The translations under genes were made by a program, and so were the position numbers. A stretch of DNA of 64,000 nucleotides from Escherichia sp. E1V33 (GTDB taxonomy: Bacteria; Pseudomonadota; Gammaproteobacteria; Enterobacterales; Enterobacteriaceae), in NCBI RefSeq assembly GCF_004211955.1, contig NZ_RHJI01000012.1, positions 1 through 64,000 of the forward strand, read 5' to 3'. The notes under the pieces are model-generated. The model was not told the DNA's origin, did not search any database, and was given only the letters and a program-made list of their open reading frames with translations. Shown in pieces: positions 55,473-64,000 of this stretch; the first letter of the stretch is position 1; every line of letters starts with the position of its first letter.

Positions 55473-57077
55473 TTAATCAAACGCCAGGCGCCGACGTGCA
55501 CGGGAGGCTGGCTTCATGATGGCCTGCGCCATAGCCTCGCCAATTTCAGCACAAGCCGTAAGCCCCTGAACGAAAGGCCGATCGTGCATTAGCCAGGGCA
55601 ACGCGCCGAACGCCACGCGACCACGAACTTCTTCCGGTTGCTGTAGCGTATAGTCTTCTCCGACATCAGGGATTTCATCGCCTGCTTTCTGTAGCTGTAC
55701 ACGTAGTCCAGGGAAAGGAATATCTTTCACTTTGAGCGGGCGCTGCCCACGCGCATCAATAAAAACGTCAAACGAGTAGCTGTTGTCTGCTGTTTTCAGG
55801 GTTGTGCGCGTTTTGTCGATTTCCATATCGTAGTCCTCACCGAGGGCGAGAATATGAATAATTCCCGCCTCGCGCAAAGCCAGTAATCGCTTTATAGATT
55901 CAGAAGGGATAGCTGCATAATTGTCGATAAATACTCTGGCAAGGCCTTTACTGAACCGTTTATGGTCGTGCTCGTTCAGATGCGGAACAATTTCCTGAAC
56001 GACTTCATGCAGTCGAAGAATGACATAGCGCCAGGGAACGGTATGTTTTTCACGTTTATTTCGCTCGACTTCTGCTAAGTTTTTTTCTGCCCAGGCAAAT
56101 GGGTCATGCTGTTTACGCTCGGCAAACCAGGCTTGCGCGAAGGTATCGACATTTAGGTCCTCTATCGCAATATGCCGGCTCCAGTCAGGATCAGCCGAAG
56201 TAATCTCTTTCACTATAAGTTTAAATACCCGATCCAGAAGACCCTGTGTACCTTTTTCAATTTCCGCGTTCAGGGAATGTTCAGTGACAATGCGCAGAGG
56301 TTCGTAGGGAATAGGGCAATAGAAATCGGCTTCTGGCAAAATGCCTGTGCGTGACATCAATGTAATACTGAGTTTTTCACTGTCGCTATCGCGCTGAAAC
56401 AGAATGCGTTGATTATCTTTTTCGATAAAGGAACCATGCTGGATAGCAACCGCCATCGCGGCATCCAGTCCGCTCAATGATGTTCCCATAATGCCCACGC
56501 TACAGGCTTCAATTTTCGCTTCCATTAACCCTGACCACGGGCTGGGGAAATATGTTCGGCTTGCTTTTTCTTCGTCAGGCCAGACGTGACCGGTGGCTAT
56601 CACGGCTAAATTAAACGTCTCAACTGGCAAATCCCGATTTGAGAAGATAAGCACGCCAGAGTCTGTGACTTGCAGATCAGTCACCTTGCATGATTCATGA
56701 ACGTTGATTTCAAATTGCTGCTGCCGTGCTTGCTCTACCAACCGTAAAAAACAATCACGGAAATATTCGCCTAGCAGAATCCTCGGTAAAAACTGACGAT
56801 CGTGCAAGCTTTCCTTTTTAACGCCATAACGTTGCAGATGGCTGGCCTCTTGCTTTTGCAACCATTCCAGATAAGTACAATAAATCGGCGGTATTTCAAT
56901 ACTGGCAATATTTGCCAGCATCATTTTCAAGTTTTCTTCATCACTGTACGGCATACCGACACCAGCTTCGTCGGCTTGCTCGAAGATAGAAATGGAAAGT
57001 GGCGTTTGTTGCTGCAACAACGAGAGGAAAGTGTAGATCCCTGTTGGTCCGGCACCCACAATGGCAATTTTTTTCAT
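55473..57077 (-). CDS. ydhS: FAD/NAD(P)-binding protein YdhS
   Basis: YdhS (534 aa) begins MKKIAIVGAGPTGIYTFLSL, the FAD-binding GxGxxG fold, and has a second Rossmann segment near AVIATGHVWPDEEK and a C-terminal RVFIDNYAAIPSES/FIDARGQRPLKV area. It is related to HpaB/HI0933-type and PqsH-like oxidases only at the fold level; the reaction is unknown. Convergent with ydhT (11-base gap), so it is in the neighbourhood but not the operon. Confidence 0.88.
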   Translation of the reverse strand: MKKIAIVGAGPTGIYTFLSLLQQQTPLSISIFEQADEAGVGMPYSDEENLKMMLANIASIEIPPIYCTYLEWLQKQEASHLQRYGVKKESLHDRQFLPRILLGEYFRDCFLRLVEQARQQQFEINVHESCKVTDLQVTDSGVLIFSNRDLPVETFNLAVIATGHVWPDEEKASRTYFPSPWSGLMEAKIEACSVGIMGTSLSGLDAAMAVAIQHGSFIEKDNQRILFQRDSDSEKLSITLMSRTGILPEADFYCPIPYEPLRIVTEHSLNAEIEKGTQGLLDRVFKLIVKEITSADPDWSRHIAIEDLNVDTFAQAWFAERKQHDPFAWAEKNLAEVERNKREKHTVPWRYVILRLHEVVQEIVPHLNEHDHKRFSKGLARVFIDNYAAIPSESIKRLLALREAGIIHILALGEDYDMEIDKTRTTLKTADNSYSFDVFIDARGQRPLKVKDIPFPGLRVQLQKAGDEIPDVGEDYTLQQPEEVRGRVAFGALPWLMHDRPFVQGLTACAEIGEAMAQAIMKPASRARRRLAFD

Positions 57078-57202
57078 TGTTACTTACCTGTATGCATTCT
57101 TTCGAATTTAGTGTAATCAGATAAGTTTGGTTGAGATTTTTAAAATTTGAGAAATTTCAGACAGGGATGAAAAGGGCGCTACCCGCCCTTGATTAAAATC
57201 TG

Positions 57203-57508
57203 TCAGGAGAGTTTTGCCTGATTGATTTGACTCAGTGGCTCATTGACATCGAAAACTTTGGCGATAACTTCATCAACGCCGAGATTTTTCAGTCGGGCAG
57301 TATGTTTTTCCAGATAGGCAAGGGCGCTTTTTTCATCAGTGAAGAGGTAGATCCCACCGGCTTCGTGGTTCTTTTCACTTTCGGTCCACACCTTCCACAG
57401 AAAACCAGGTTCCTGATTAATCGACTCGGCAAGCGGTTTAAGTTGCGCAGCCATCTTGTCGCCAAAGGGACCATTAAAAGCAAAATGAAGTTGTAATAAA
57501 GTTGCCAT
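57203..57508 (-). CDS. ydhR: YdhR, putative mono-oxygenase-type dimeric protein
   Basis: YdhR (101 aa) is a small alpha/beta barrel dimer of the ABM/monooxygenase type ([20 protein letters not shown] start; [21 protein letters not shown] core). The E. coli structure is known and resembles ActVA-Orf6, but no reaction has been shown. AGGAGAATAG precedes the ATG. Confidence 0.9.
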   Translation of the reverse strand: MATLLQLHFAFNGPFGDKMAAQLKPLAESINQEPGFLWKVWTESEKNHEAGGIYLFTDEKSALAYLEKHTARLKNLGVDEVIAKVFDVNEPLSQINQAKLS

Positions 57509-57605
57509 AGCTATTCTCCTTCTGATAACGCATACGGGGATAGTGTAAATCTTTTAACGTATTGGATACAGAGAAGAAGCAGGAGAAACAAAAGGGAAGA
57601 GAAGA

Positions 57606-57624
57606 CCAGATTAAGAAAATCTGG
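57606..57624 (-). terminator. Terminator of valV-valW
   Basis: Minus strand CCAGAT-TTTCTTA-ATCTGG, with the first CCA being the tRNA 3' end, followed by a T-rich stretch (TCTTCTCTTCCCTTTTG). It overlaps the tRNA acceptor end, so termination and 3' processing must be separate. Confidence 0.65.
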
Positions 57625-57698
57625 TGCGTCCGAGTGGACTCGAACCACCGACCCCCACCATGTCAAGGTGGTGCTCTAACCAACTGAGCTACGGACGC
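57622..57698 (-). tRNA. valW: tRNA-Val (anticodon GAC)
   Basis: A complete 77-nt cloverleaf with encoded CCA: 5' GCGTCCG, D arm GCTC...GAGC, anticodon arm ACCACCTTGACATGGTGG with GAC, T arm TTCGAGTCC, acceptor CGGACGC-A-CCA. It is the second of two tandem copies, 4 bases from the first. Confidence 0.98.
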
Positions 57699-57702
57699 AG
57701 GA

Positions 57703-57779
57703 TGGTGCGTTCAATTGGACTCGAACCAACGACCCCCACCATGTCAAGGTGGTGCTCTAACCAACTGAGCTATGAACGC
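57703..57779 (-). tRNA. valV: tRNA-Val (anticodon GAC)
   Basis: A 77-nt copy with the same GAC anticodon arm but a different acceptor stem (5' GCGTTCA, 3' TGAACGC-A-CCA) and changed T-arm bases (TTCGAGTCCAATTGAACGC). First in the transcription unit after the promoter at 57806-57834. Confidence 0.98.
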
Positions 57780-57805
57780 AACGTTGTAGGTGACAACGGG
57801 GACGA

Positions 57806-57834
57806 ATATTAGCGGCAGAGCGTGAAGGTGGCAA
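57806..57834 (-). promoter_or_regulatory. Promoter of valV-valW
   Basis: Minus strand -35 TTGCCA (57829-57834), exactly 17 bases, -10 TAATAT (57806-57811), then a GC-rich stretch (TCGTCCCCG) typical of stringently controlled tRNA promoters. The start would lie about 20 bases before valV. Confidence 0.85.
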
Positions 57835-58087
57835 GAGGCAAATCGTAATTTTCTGCGGTATTTCTATCGTTTGCAGAGCTTTTAAACAAATTGGCGATAT
57901 TTTGTTGATTTGCAAGGGCGATTTTTGGCCAGAGACCATATTTAGATCTGATACAGCCGGTTATCCCTCGACTCACAATGTAAAACAGAGACTTTGCCAC
58001 CATATCAATTCTATCGTGGATAAATCCTTCGTAGCCTTTACACTTAGGTAGCGATAAAGGCACACAGATGCAGCAAAGGAATAAGTC
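57835..58087. other. valV-ydhQ spacer
   Basis: Between the tRNA promoter and ydhQ. AAAGGAAT (58074-58081) is the ydhQ ribosome site. I see no gene or clear repeat; AT-rich DNA probably holds the ydhQ promoter. Confidence 0.4.
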
Positions 58088-59344
58088 ATGGGATCTGATG
58101 CAAAAAACTTGATTAGCGACGGGAAAGTGCAAATTGTTCATGCTGGAGACGTTATCGGCGCGACTCAACTTACTGATGGCGAGTTGATTGTTGAGGCGGG
58201 CGGAAGAGCAGAAAATACCGTGGTCACAGGTGCTGGCTGGCTGAAAGTTGAAACTGGTGGGATCGCCAAATGTACACAGTACAGCAACAATGGCACGTTA
58301 TCAGTCGGTGATGGCGCAATAGCCACTGACATTGTTCAGTCAGACGGTGGCGCGCTTAGCCTCTCAACGCTCGCTACTGTTAATGGCCGCCATCCCGAAG
58401 GTGAATTTAGCGTTGATCAGGGCTATGCCTGCGGTTTATTGCTGGAGAATGGCGGTAATCTGCGAGTACTGGAGGGCCATCGTGCGGAAAAAATCATTCT
58501 GGATCAGGATGGTGGTTTGTTGGTCAACGGAACAGTATCAGCAGTTGTTGTAGATGAAGGTGGTGAACTGTTGGTTTACCCAGGTGGAGAAGCCATCAAT
58601 GGTGAGATAAACCACGGCGGCGTTTTTATGCTGGCAGGTAAGGCCAGTGATACGCTGCTTGCGGGTGGCACCATGAATAACCTCGGCGGTGAAGATATTC
58701 ATACCATCGTTGAGAATGGCGCCGTTTATCGCCTGGGGACAGACGGTCTGCAGCTCTACAGTTCTGGTAAGACTAAAAATCTGGCAGTTAAAACCGGTGG
58801 TCGGGCTGAAGTGCATGCTGGTACGCTGGAAAACGCAGTGGTACAAAGTGGGACAGTGATTGTGATGTCACCCACCAGTGCGGACGAAAAATTTGTCGTA
58901 GAAGAAGACTGTGCTCCGGTTGAACTTACGGGGAGCGTTGCATTACAGGACGGCGCTTCTATGATTGTTGGCTATGGCGCTGATCTGAAACAATCAACGA
59001 TAACGGTCCAGCAGGAATGTGTGCTGATCCTCGATGGCAGCACGGTTAAAGGTGACAATGTCACTTTCTGTGTTGGCAACCTGAATCTTGATGATGGAAA
59101 AGTGTGGCTCATAACGTCAACCGCAACGCATGTGCAGTTGAAGGTGAAACGTCTGCGAGGAGAAGGAACGATTTGCCTGCAAACCGGTGCGAAAGAAATT
59201 TCCCCGGAATTCATCAGTGTGAAAGGGGAAGTTAGCGGTGATATTCACGTTGAGATAACGGATGCCAGTCGGCAGCCTATATGCAGCGCGCTTAAATTAC
59301 AGCCTGACGAAGACGGCATCGGCGCAACGCTCCAGTCAGCTTAA
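58088..59344 (+). CDS. ydhQ: YdhQ, adhesin-like repeat protein
   Basis: YdhQ (418 aa) has roughly 19-residue repeats with the GG-rich pattern of AIDA-type autotransporter passengers (VETGGIAKCTQYSNNGTLSV, LEGHRAEKIILDQDGGLLVN, VVDEGGELLVYPGGEA and on), which form a beta-helix. Unlike true adhesins it lacks a signal peptide and a C-terminal beta-barrel, so it may be a remnant or a cytoplasmic beta-helix. AAAGGAAT is 7 bases before the ATG. It ends at a terminator, convergent with mdtK. Confidence 0.85.
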   Translation: MGSDAKNLISDGKVQIVHAGDVIGATQLTDGELIVEAGGRAENTVVTGAGWLKVETGGIAKCTQYSNNGTLSVGDGAIATDIVQSDGGALSLSTLATVNGRHPEGEFSVDQGYACGLLLENGGNLRVLEGHRAEKIILDQDGGLLVNGTVSAVVVDEGGELLVYPGGEAINGEINHGGVFMLAGKASDTLLAGGTMNNLGGEDIHTIVENGAVYRLGTDGLQLYSSGKTKNLAVKTGGRAEVHAGTLENAVVQSGTVIVMSPTSADEKFVVEEDCAPVELTGSVALQDGASMIVGYGADLKQSTITVQQECVLILDGSTVKGDNVTFCVGNLNLDDGKVWLITSTATHVQLKVKRLRGEGTICLQTGAKEISPEFISVKGEVSGDIHVEITDASRQPICSALKLQPDEDGIGATLQSA

Positions 59345-59350
59345 AATTAA

Positions 59351-59381
59351 GGCGCAATCTTTGCGGATTGCGCCTCATTTT

Positions 59382-59383
<2 letters not shown>
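59351..59383. terminator. Terminator between ydhQ and mdtK
   Basis: GGCGCAATC-TTTGC-GGATTGCGCC followed by TCATTTTTTAT. It lies in the 37-base gap and overlaps the mdtK stop, probably serving both convergent genes. Confidence 0.8.
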
Positions 59384-60836
<1,453 letters not shown>

Positions 60837-60970
60837 TCAGTCTATTGTAGCGAGGATTTATTAATTCTCCAGTGAAAAAATAACCACTCAGCCCCCTTTA
60901 CTGGTAAGGACGTTTCCCACCTGCTATTGTGCTGAACAGAATGTCCTAACTGATTTCAGGAGTTGTAAGT

Positions 60971-61588
60971 ATGTTTACGGGGATAGTGCAGGGCACCGCG
61001 AAGTTGGTGTCGATTGACGAGAAAGCAAATTTTCGAACCCATGTAGTGGAATTACCTGATTACATGTTGGATGGTCTGGAGACAGGTGCTTCAGTTGCGC
61101 ATAATGGTTGCTGCCTGACCGTAACGGAAATTAACGGCAACCGTATCAGTTTTGATCTGATGAAAGAAACGTTACGAATAACAAACCTTGGCGATTTAAA
61201 CGTTGGGGATTGGGTAAACGTAGAACGCGCAGCTAAATTCAGCGATGAAATCGGCGGACATTTAATGTCAGGTCATATTATGACCACCGCAGAAGTATCT
61301 AAAATAATAACATCAGAAAATAACCACCAGATCTGGTTCAAAGTACAGGATGAGCATTTAATGAAATATATCCTGTATAAAGGGTTTATTGGTATTGATG
61401 GCATCAGCCTGACGGTTGGTGAAGTGACAGCGACTCGCTTTTGTGTGCATTTAATTCCGGAAACGCTCGAACGTACTACTCTCGGTAAGAAAAAACTCGG
61501 CGCACGCGTCAATATCGAAATCGATCCGCAAACTCAGGCAGTGGTAGATACTGTAGAACGTGTGTTGGCGGCACGGGAAAAGAAATAA
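60971..61588 (+). CDS. ribE: Riboflavin synthase, variant C-terminus
   Basis: RibE (ribC in older K-12 maps) is 205 aa here; it turns two molecules of 6,7-dimethyl-8-ribityllumazine into riboflavin and the ribitylamino pyrimidine. Two tandem lumazine-binding repeats are visible: [13 protein letters not shown]...[15 protein letters not shown] (about 1-87) and [15 protein letters not shown]...[14 protein letters not shown] (about 98-190). The C-terminus ends VLAAREKK, whereas the K-12 protein, as I remember it, runs to 213 residues; several internal substitutions also differ, so this is a divergent allele. The ribosome site is AGGAGTTGTA. Confidence 0.93.
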   Translation: MFTGIVQGTAKLVSIDEKANFRTHVVELPDYMLDGLETGASVAHNGCCLTVTEINGNRISFDLMKETLRITNLGDLNVGDWVNVERAAKFSDEIGGHLMSGHIMTTAEVSKIITSENNHQIWFKVQDEHLMKYILYKGFIGIDGISLTVGEVTATRFCVHLIPETLERTTLGKKKLGARVNIEIDPQTQAVVDTVERVLAAREKK

Positions 61589-61605
61589 ATCAGTATTTGA
61601 AATGA

Positions 61606-61630
61606 CATCGCCCCCAAAATGGGGGCGATG
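61606..61630. terminator. Terminator between ribE and cfa
   Basis: ATCGCCCCC-AAAAT-GGGGGCGAT, a perfect 9-bp stem in the 51-base gap between convergent genes. It can serve both directions. Confidence 0.82.
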
Positions 61631-61639
61631 AAATAACAC

Positions 61640-62788
61640 TTAACGAGCCACGCGAAGGCCGCTTTCGACTCCACGAGAGAACACCACCTGCCAGAGCTGG
61701 ATATCACGGGCGCGGAAGGCGCCAGCGCAAGCATTCAGATAATACGTAAACATCCGTTTAAAGCGTTCACTGTAGTTATCGGCAATTTCCGGCCAGGCGG
61801 CGAGGAATCGCTCATACCAGGCCATCAACGTAGTGTCATAGTCAGCACCAAAGTTATGCCAGTCTTCCATCACAAAGTGTGGTTCGCTGGATTGCGCAAT
61901 CTGCCGTACAGAAGGCAGGCAACCATTCGGGAAAATATATTTGTTAATCCACGGGTCAACATTCAGATCGGTTTTTTTCGAGCCGATTGTATGTAGCAGG
62001 AAAATCCCTTCTGGCTTCAGATTACGATCCACCACCTCAAAATAGGTATCGTAATTTTTCGGCCCGACGTGCTCGAACATACCAACCGAAACAATACGGT
62101 CAAACTGGTCGTTCAGGTCACGGTAATCCTGTAGCAAAATGGTGACATCCAGACCTGCGCAGCGTTCCTGAGCCATTTTCTGTTGTTCGGCAGAAATCGT
62201 GACACCAACCACACTTACGTCATAATTGGATGCCATGTAATGCGCTAGTCCGCCCCAACCGCAGCCGATATCCAGAACCCGCATGCCTGGTTTTAACTGC
62301 AATTTTTCACAAATCATTTTGAGCTTCGCTTGTTGGGCAGATTCCAGATTATAGGCATCTTTCCAGTAAGCGCAGGAATACTGCATGAAGGGATCGAGCA
62401 TGCGGCTGAACAGGTCATTACCGAGGTCGTAATGCTCTTTGCCTACTATCCAGGCACGCTTTTTACTTTGCAGATTGAAGAGCCGTGCGCCAGCAATGCG
62501 CAGTGTGTCTTTGAAATGATGGGGGAGTTGGTTTTCAAGCCCAGCGCGTAAGACTTTGCTAAAAAACATATCCAGTCGGTCACATTCCCACCAGCCATCC
62601 ATATAACTTTCGCCTAACCCCAACGATCCTTCCTGTAGAACGCGTTTAAAAAAATCGGGGTTTTTGACTCGAATATCTGCCGGGGCAGAGCCATTAATGG
62701 CGATGCCTGCACGGCTAAGTAATTCGTTGGCGATACGGTACCAGTTGTCATCCGGTACGCTGACTTCTTCTATACACGATGAACTCAT
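61640..62788 (-). CDS. cfa: Cyclopropane fatty acid synthase
   Basis: Cfa (382 aa) puts a methylene group from S-adenosylmethionine on membrane lipid double bonds, mostly at stationary phase and in acid. The SAM motif VLDIGCGWGGLAHYMA is at about residue 170; the catalytic YSCAYW segment and the bicarbonate-binding region are present. It is made from a sigma-70 and a sigma-S promoter; the sigma-S -10 is seen at 62829-62834. The leader is the known target of RydC and other sRNAs. Confidence 0.97.
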   Translation of the reverse strand: MSSSCIEEVSVPDDNWYRIANELLSRAGIAINGSAPADIRVKNPDFFKRVLQEGSLGLGESYMDGWWECDRLDMFFSKVLRAGLENQLPHHFKDTLRIAGARLFNLQSKKRAWIVGKEHYDLGNDLFSRMLDPFMQYSCAYWKDAYNLESAQQAKLKMICEKLQLKPGMRVLDIGCGWGGLAHYMASNYDVSVVGVTISAEQQKMAQERCAGLDVTILLQDYRDLNDQFDRIVSVGMFEHVGPKNYDTYFEVVDRNLKPEGIFLLHTIGSKKTDLNVDPWINKYIFPNGCLPSVRQIAQSSEPHFVMEDWHNFGADYDTTLMAWYERFLAAWPEIADNYSERFKRMFTYYLNACAGAFRARDIQLWQVVFSRGVESGLRVAR

Positions 62789-63076
62789 AGTTTCTCCATC
62801 ACTGGTCGGTGATCAGAACCTTAAAACAGCGTAGACGCTTTTTGGGCTTTGTGAGAAATCTCGCAGGAAAACCGCGAGTCTATAATCCGACGTAGAACAG
62901 AGGAAAGGAGGAACCCTTGCCGAAATGACCATCCATAGTGATTCGGGAACGCTCCTGTCCCCGTAAAAACATAATATTTATCGTAATATTAACAACTGGA
63001 ATTCAGTATAGGCTGCTAATCTCAATCATACAACAAAATTTTGTTAGCAGCCTAAGTATGACGATATCGCTATAGA
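62789..63076 (-). promoter_or_regulatory. cfa leader and promoters
   Basis: A minus-strand -10 CTACGC (complement of 62829-62834), about 34 bases before the ATG after allowing for the start, fits the stationary-phase sigma-S promoter. The farther sigma-70 promoter (about 200 bases up) is expected near 62990-63050; the AT-rich stretch there fits but no clear -35/-10 pair was assigned. The 5' UTR is the known sRNA target region. Confidence 0.6.
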
Positions 63077-64000
63077 TCAATGTGATTCGCTATGCGCGAC
63101 TTCCGTCTTGCCATGATTCTGGCAGTGGGATTCAGGTTGATGTTGCATCTTATAGCCGATAGCAACCAGCACCACGGTCGATAACATCACGCTGGTAGTG
63201 GTGAACAGCGGCGTGCTGACGCTAATGAGCCAGGAAACCCCCAGGCTTGCGAGGAAGCACAGACCCAATTGCAGGGTATTCTGCAATGCAGCCGCGCGGC
63301 CAGTCGCATGCGGGAAGGGGCGTAGCGCCTGGGCGACCACAATCGGGTAGATTGCGCCGTTGGCAATGGCCATCACACAGAATGGGATCAGAATTTCAGC
63401 CAGCGACACATGGCTAATGAAGCCCGCAGCCCAGGTTGCTACCACGCTGACAGCAAACAGCACCAGCAACCACGGTAACAACTGCTTTCCCTGCCATTTT
63501 TGCAATGCGGCGCGACAGCCGTAACCACCAATAAGAAACGCGATGGTTTGCGGAACATAACTTAATCCGATGACTGCGGGACTGTAGCCCATTTCGCTGA
63601 GGATAAACGGTGAACCGGTTAGCCAGGCAAAGAAACTGGCTGAACAAGCCGCATAAATCAGCACGTTTCCACGATAGATTTTAGAACGCAGCAGGTCGGC
63701 AAAGGTCAGTGCATCCTGGCTATCATTGCGTGCTTTCGTGGTGGGCTTAAGCCAGAAAATAGGCAGAATCAATATCACGGTGATGGCAAACAGGGTGGCG
63801 AAAATCGCCTGCCAGGAAAAATGCACCAGCAGCCAGCTACCTAACAGCGGAGCAAGCGCCGGAGAAAGCCCCACTAAAGGCATAATGGTCGCGAAAATAC
63901 GGTTAACTTTTTGTGAAGGATAGTAATCCGTCACCAATGCCTGCCAGATAACGGCCGCAGCACAGACACCAACAGCTTGCACAAAACGCAATACCAGCAG
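63077..64000 (-). CDS. punC: Purine nucleoside MFS transporter, N-terminus beyond window
   Basis: The frame is open through base 64000, so about 307 C-terminal residues are visible of an expected 403; the N-terminal part lies outside. It is the Bcr/CflA-type MFS protein YdhC, renamed PunC for adenosine and other purine nucleoside uptake under the neighbouring regulator PunR (ydhB, outside). The middle spans (about [38 protein letters not shown]) and the last hydrophobic helices are seen. The C-terminus is polar and His-rich ([20 protein letters not shown]). Confidence 0.93.
   Translation of the reverse strand: MLVLRFVQAVGVCAAAVIWQALVTDYYPSQKVNRIFATIMPLVGLSPALAPLLGSWLLVHFSWQAIFATLFAITVILILPIFWLKPTTKARNDSQDALTFADLLRSKIYRGNVLIYAACSASFFAWLTGSPFILSEMGYSPAVIGLSYVPQTIAFLIGGYGCRAALQKWQGKQLLPWLLVLFAVSVVATWAAGFISHVSLAEILIPFCVMAIANGAIYPIVVAQALRPFPHATGRAAALQNTLQLGLCFLASLGVSWLISVSTPLFTTTSVMLSTVVLVAIGYKMQHQPESHCQNHGKTEVAHSESH

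Noticed and set aside
57624..57812. 62-codon frame across the two tRNA genes (repeated GLEPTTPTMSRWCSNQLSY)
   Set aside because: It is the classic antisense translation of tandem tRNA genes; the repetition comes from the tRNA copies, not a protein.

Overview
The window is Escherichia chromosome, almost certainly Escherichia coli or a very close relative. Gene content and order match the E. coli K-12 interval thrS to ydhC as I remember it, read in the opposite direction to K-12 numbering, and many proteins look identical or nearly identical to the K-12 versions (recall, not a database search).

Layout: (1) 1-1.4 kb is the tail-end of a lambdoid prophage: a tail fibre assembly protein cut by the window edge, a 106-aa unknown, a short coding remnant, and a 60-aa minus-strand gene with its own promoter and palindromic operator. 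(2) 1.7-9.3 kb is the translation block thrS-infC-rpmI-rplT, pheM-pheS-pheT and ihfA, with its regulatory RNA elements (thrS tRNA-like operator, AUU start of infC, L20 operator region, pheM attenuator). (3) 9.3-14.7 kb holds btuC-btuE-btuD-nlpC (vitamin B12 import), ydiV (anti-FlhDC) and selO (AMPylase). A 34-aa hydrophobic ORF overlaps the ydiV start. (4) 14.7-19.5 kb holds aroH, ppsR and ppsA. (5) 19.5-28.6 kb is a probable anaerobic acyl-CoA region: ydiQ-ydiR-ydiS-ydiT-fadK (electron-transfer flavoprotein set plus acyl-CoA synthetase), the AraC-type regulator gene ydiP, and ydiF-ydiO. (6) 28.7-33.6 kb holds aroD, ydiB and the paralogous MFS transporters ydiN and ydiM, then ydiL. (7) 33.7-39.3 kb holds the sRNA rprA, ydiK, an ERIC repeat, ydiJ, menI and ydiH. 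(8) 39.4-45.3 kb has a RydB-like RNA, a Fur box and sufABCDSE (iron-sulfur assembly under iron or oxidative stress). (9) 45.5-49.3 kb holds ldtE, lpp, pykF and fumD. (10) 49.5-55.5 kb is an FNR-box-led operon ydhY-ydhV-ydhW-ydhX-ydhU-ydhT, a respiratory-type complex around an aldehyde-ferredoxin-oxidoreductase-family enzyme; its last product carries a strict nonapeptide repeat. (11) 55.5-64 kb holds ydhS, ydhR, two tandem tRNA-Val(GAC) genes, ydhQ, mdtK, ribE, cfa and the 3' part of ydhC (punC).

Most of the window is ordinary core genome. The best candidates for something under-described are the ydhYVWXUT operon with the solenoid-like YdhT, the 34-aa ORF coupled to ydiV, the pseudoknot-like RNA before sufA, the prophage-end genes, and a ribE allele that differs at the C terminus from the K-12 protein I remember. 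Family knowledge and K-12 comparisons are from memory; no searches were run.
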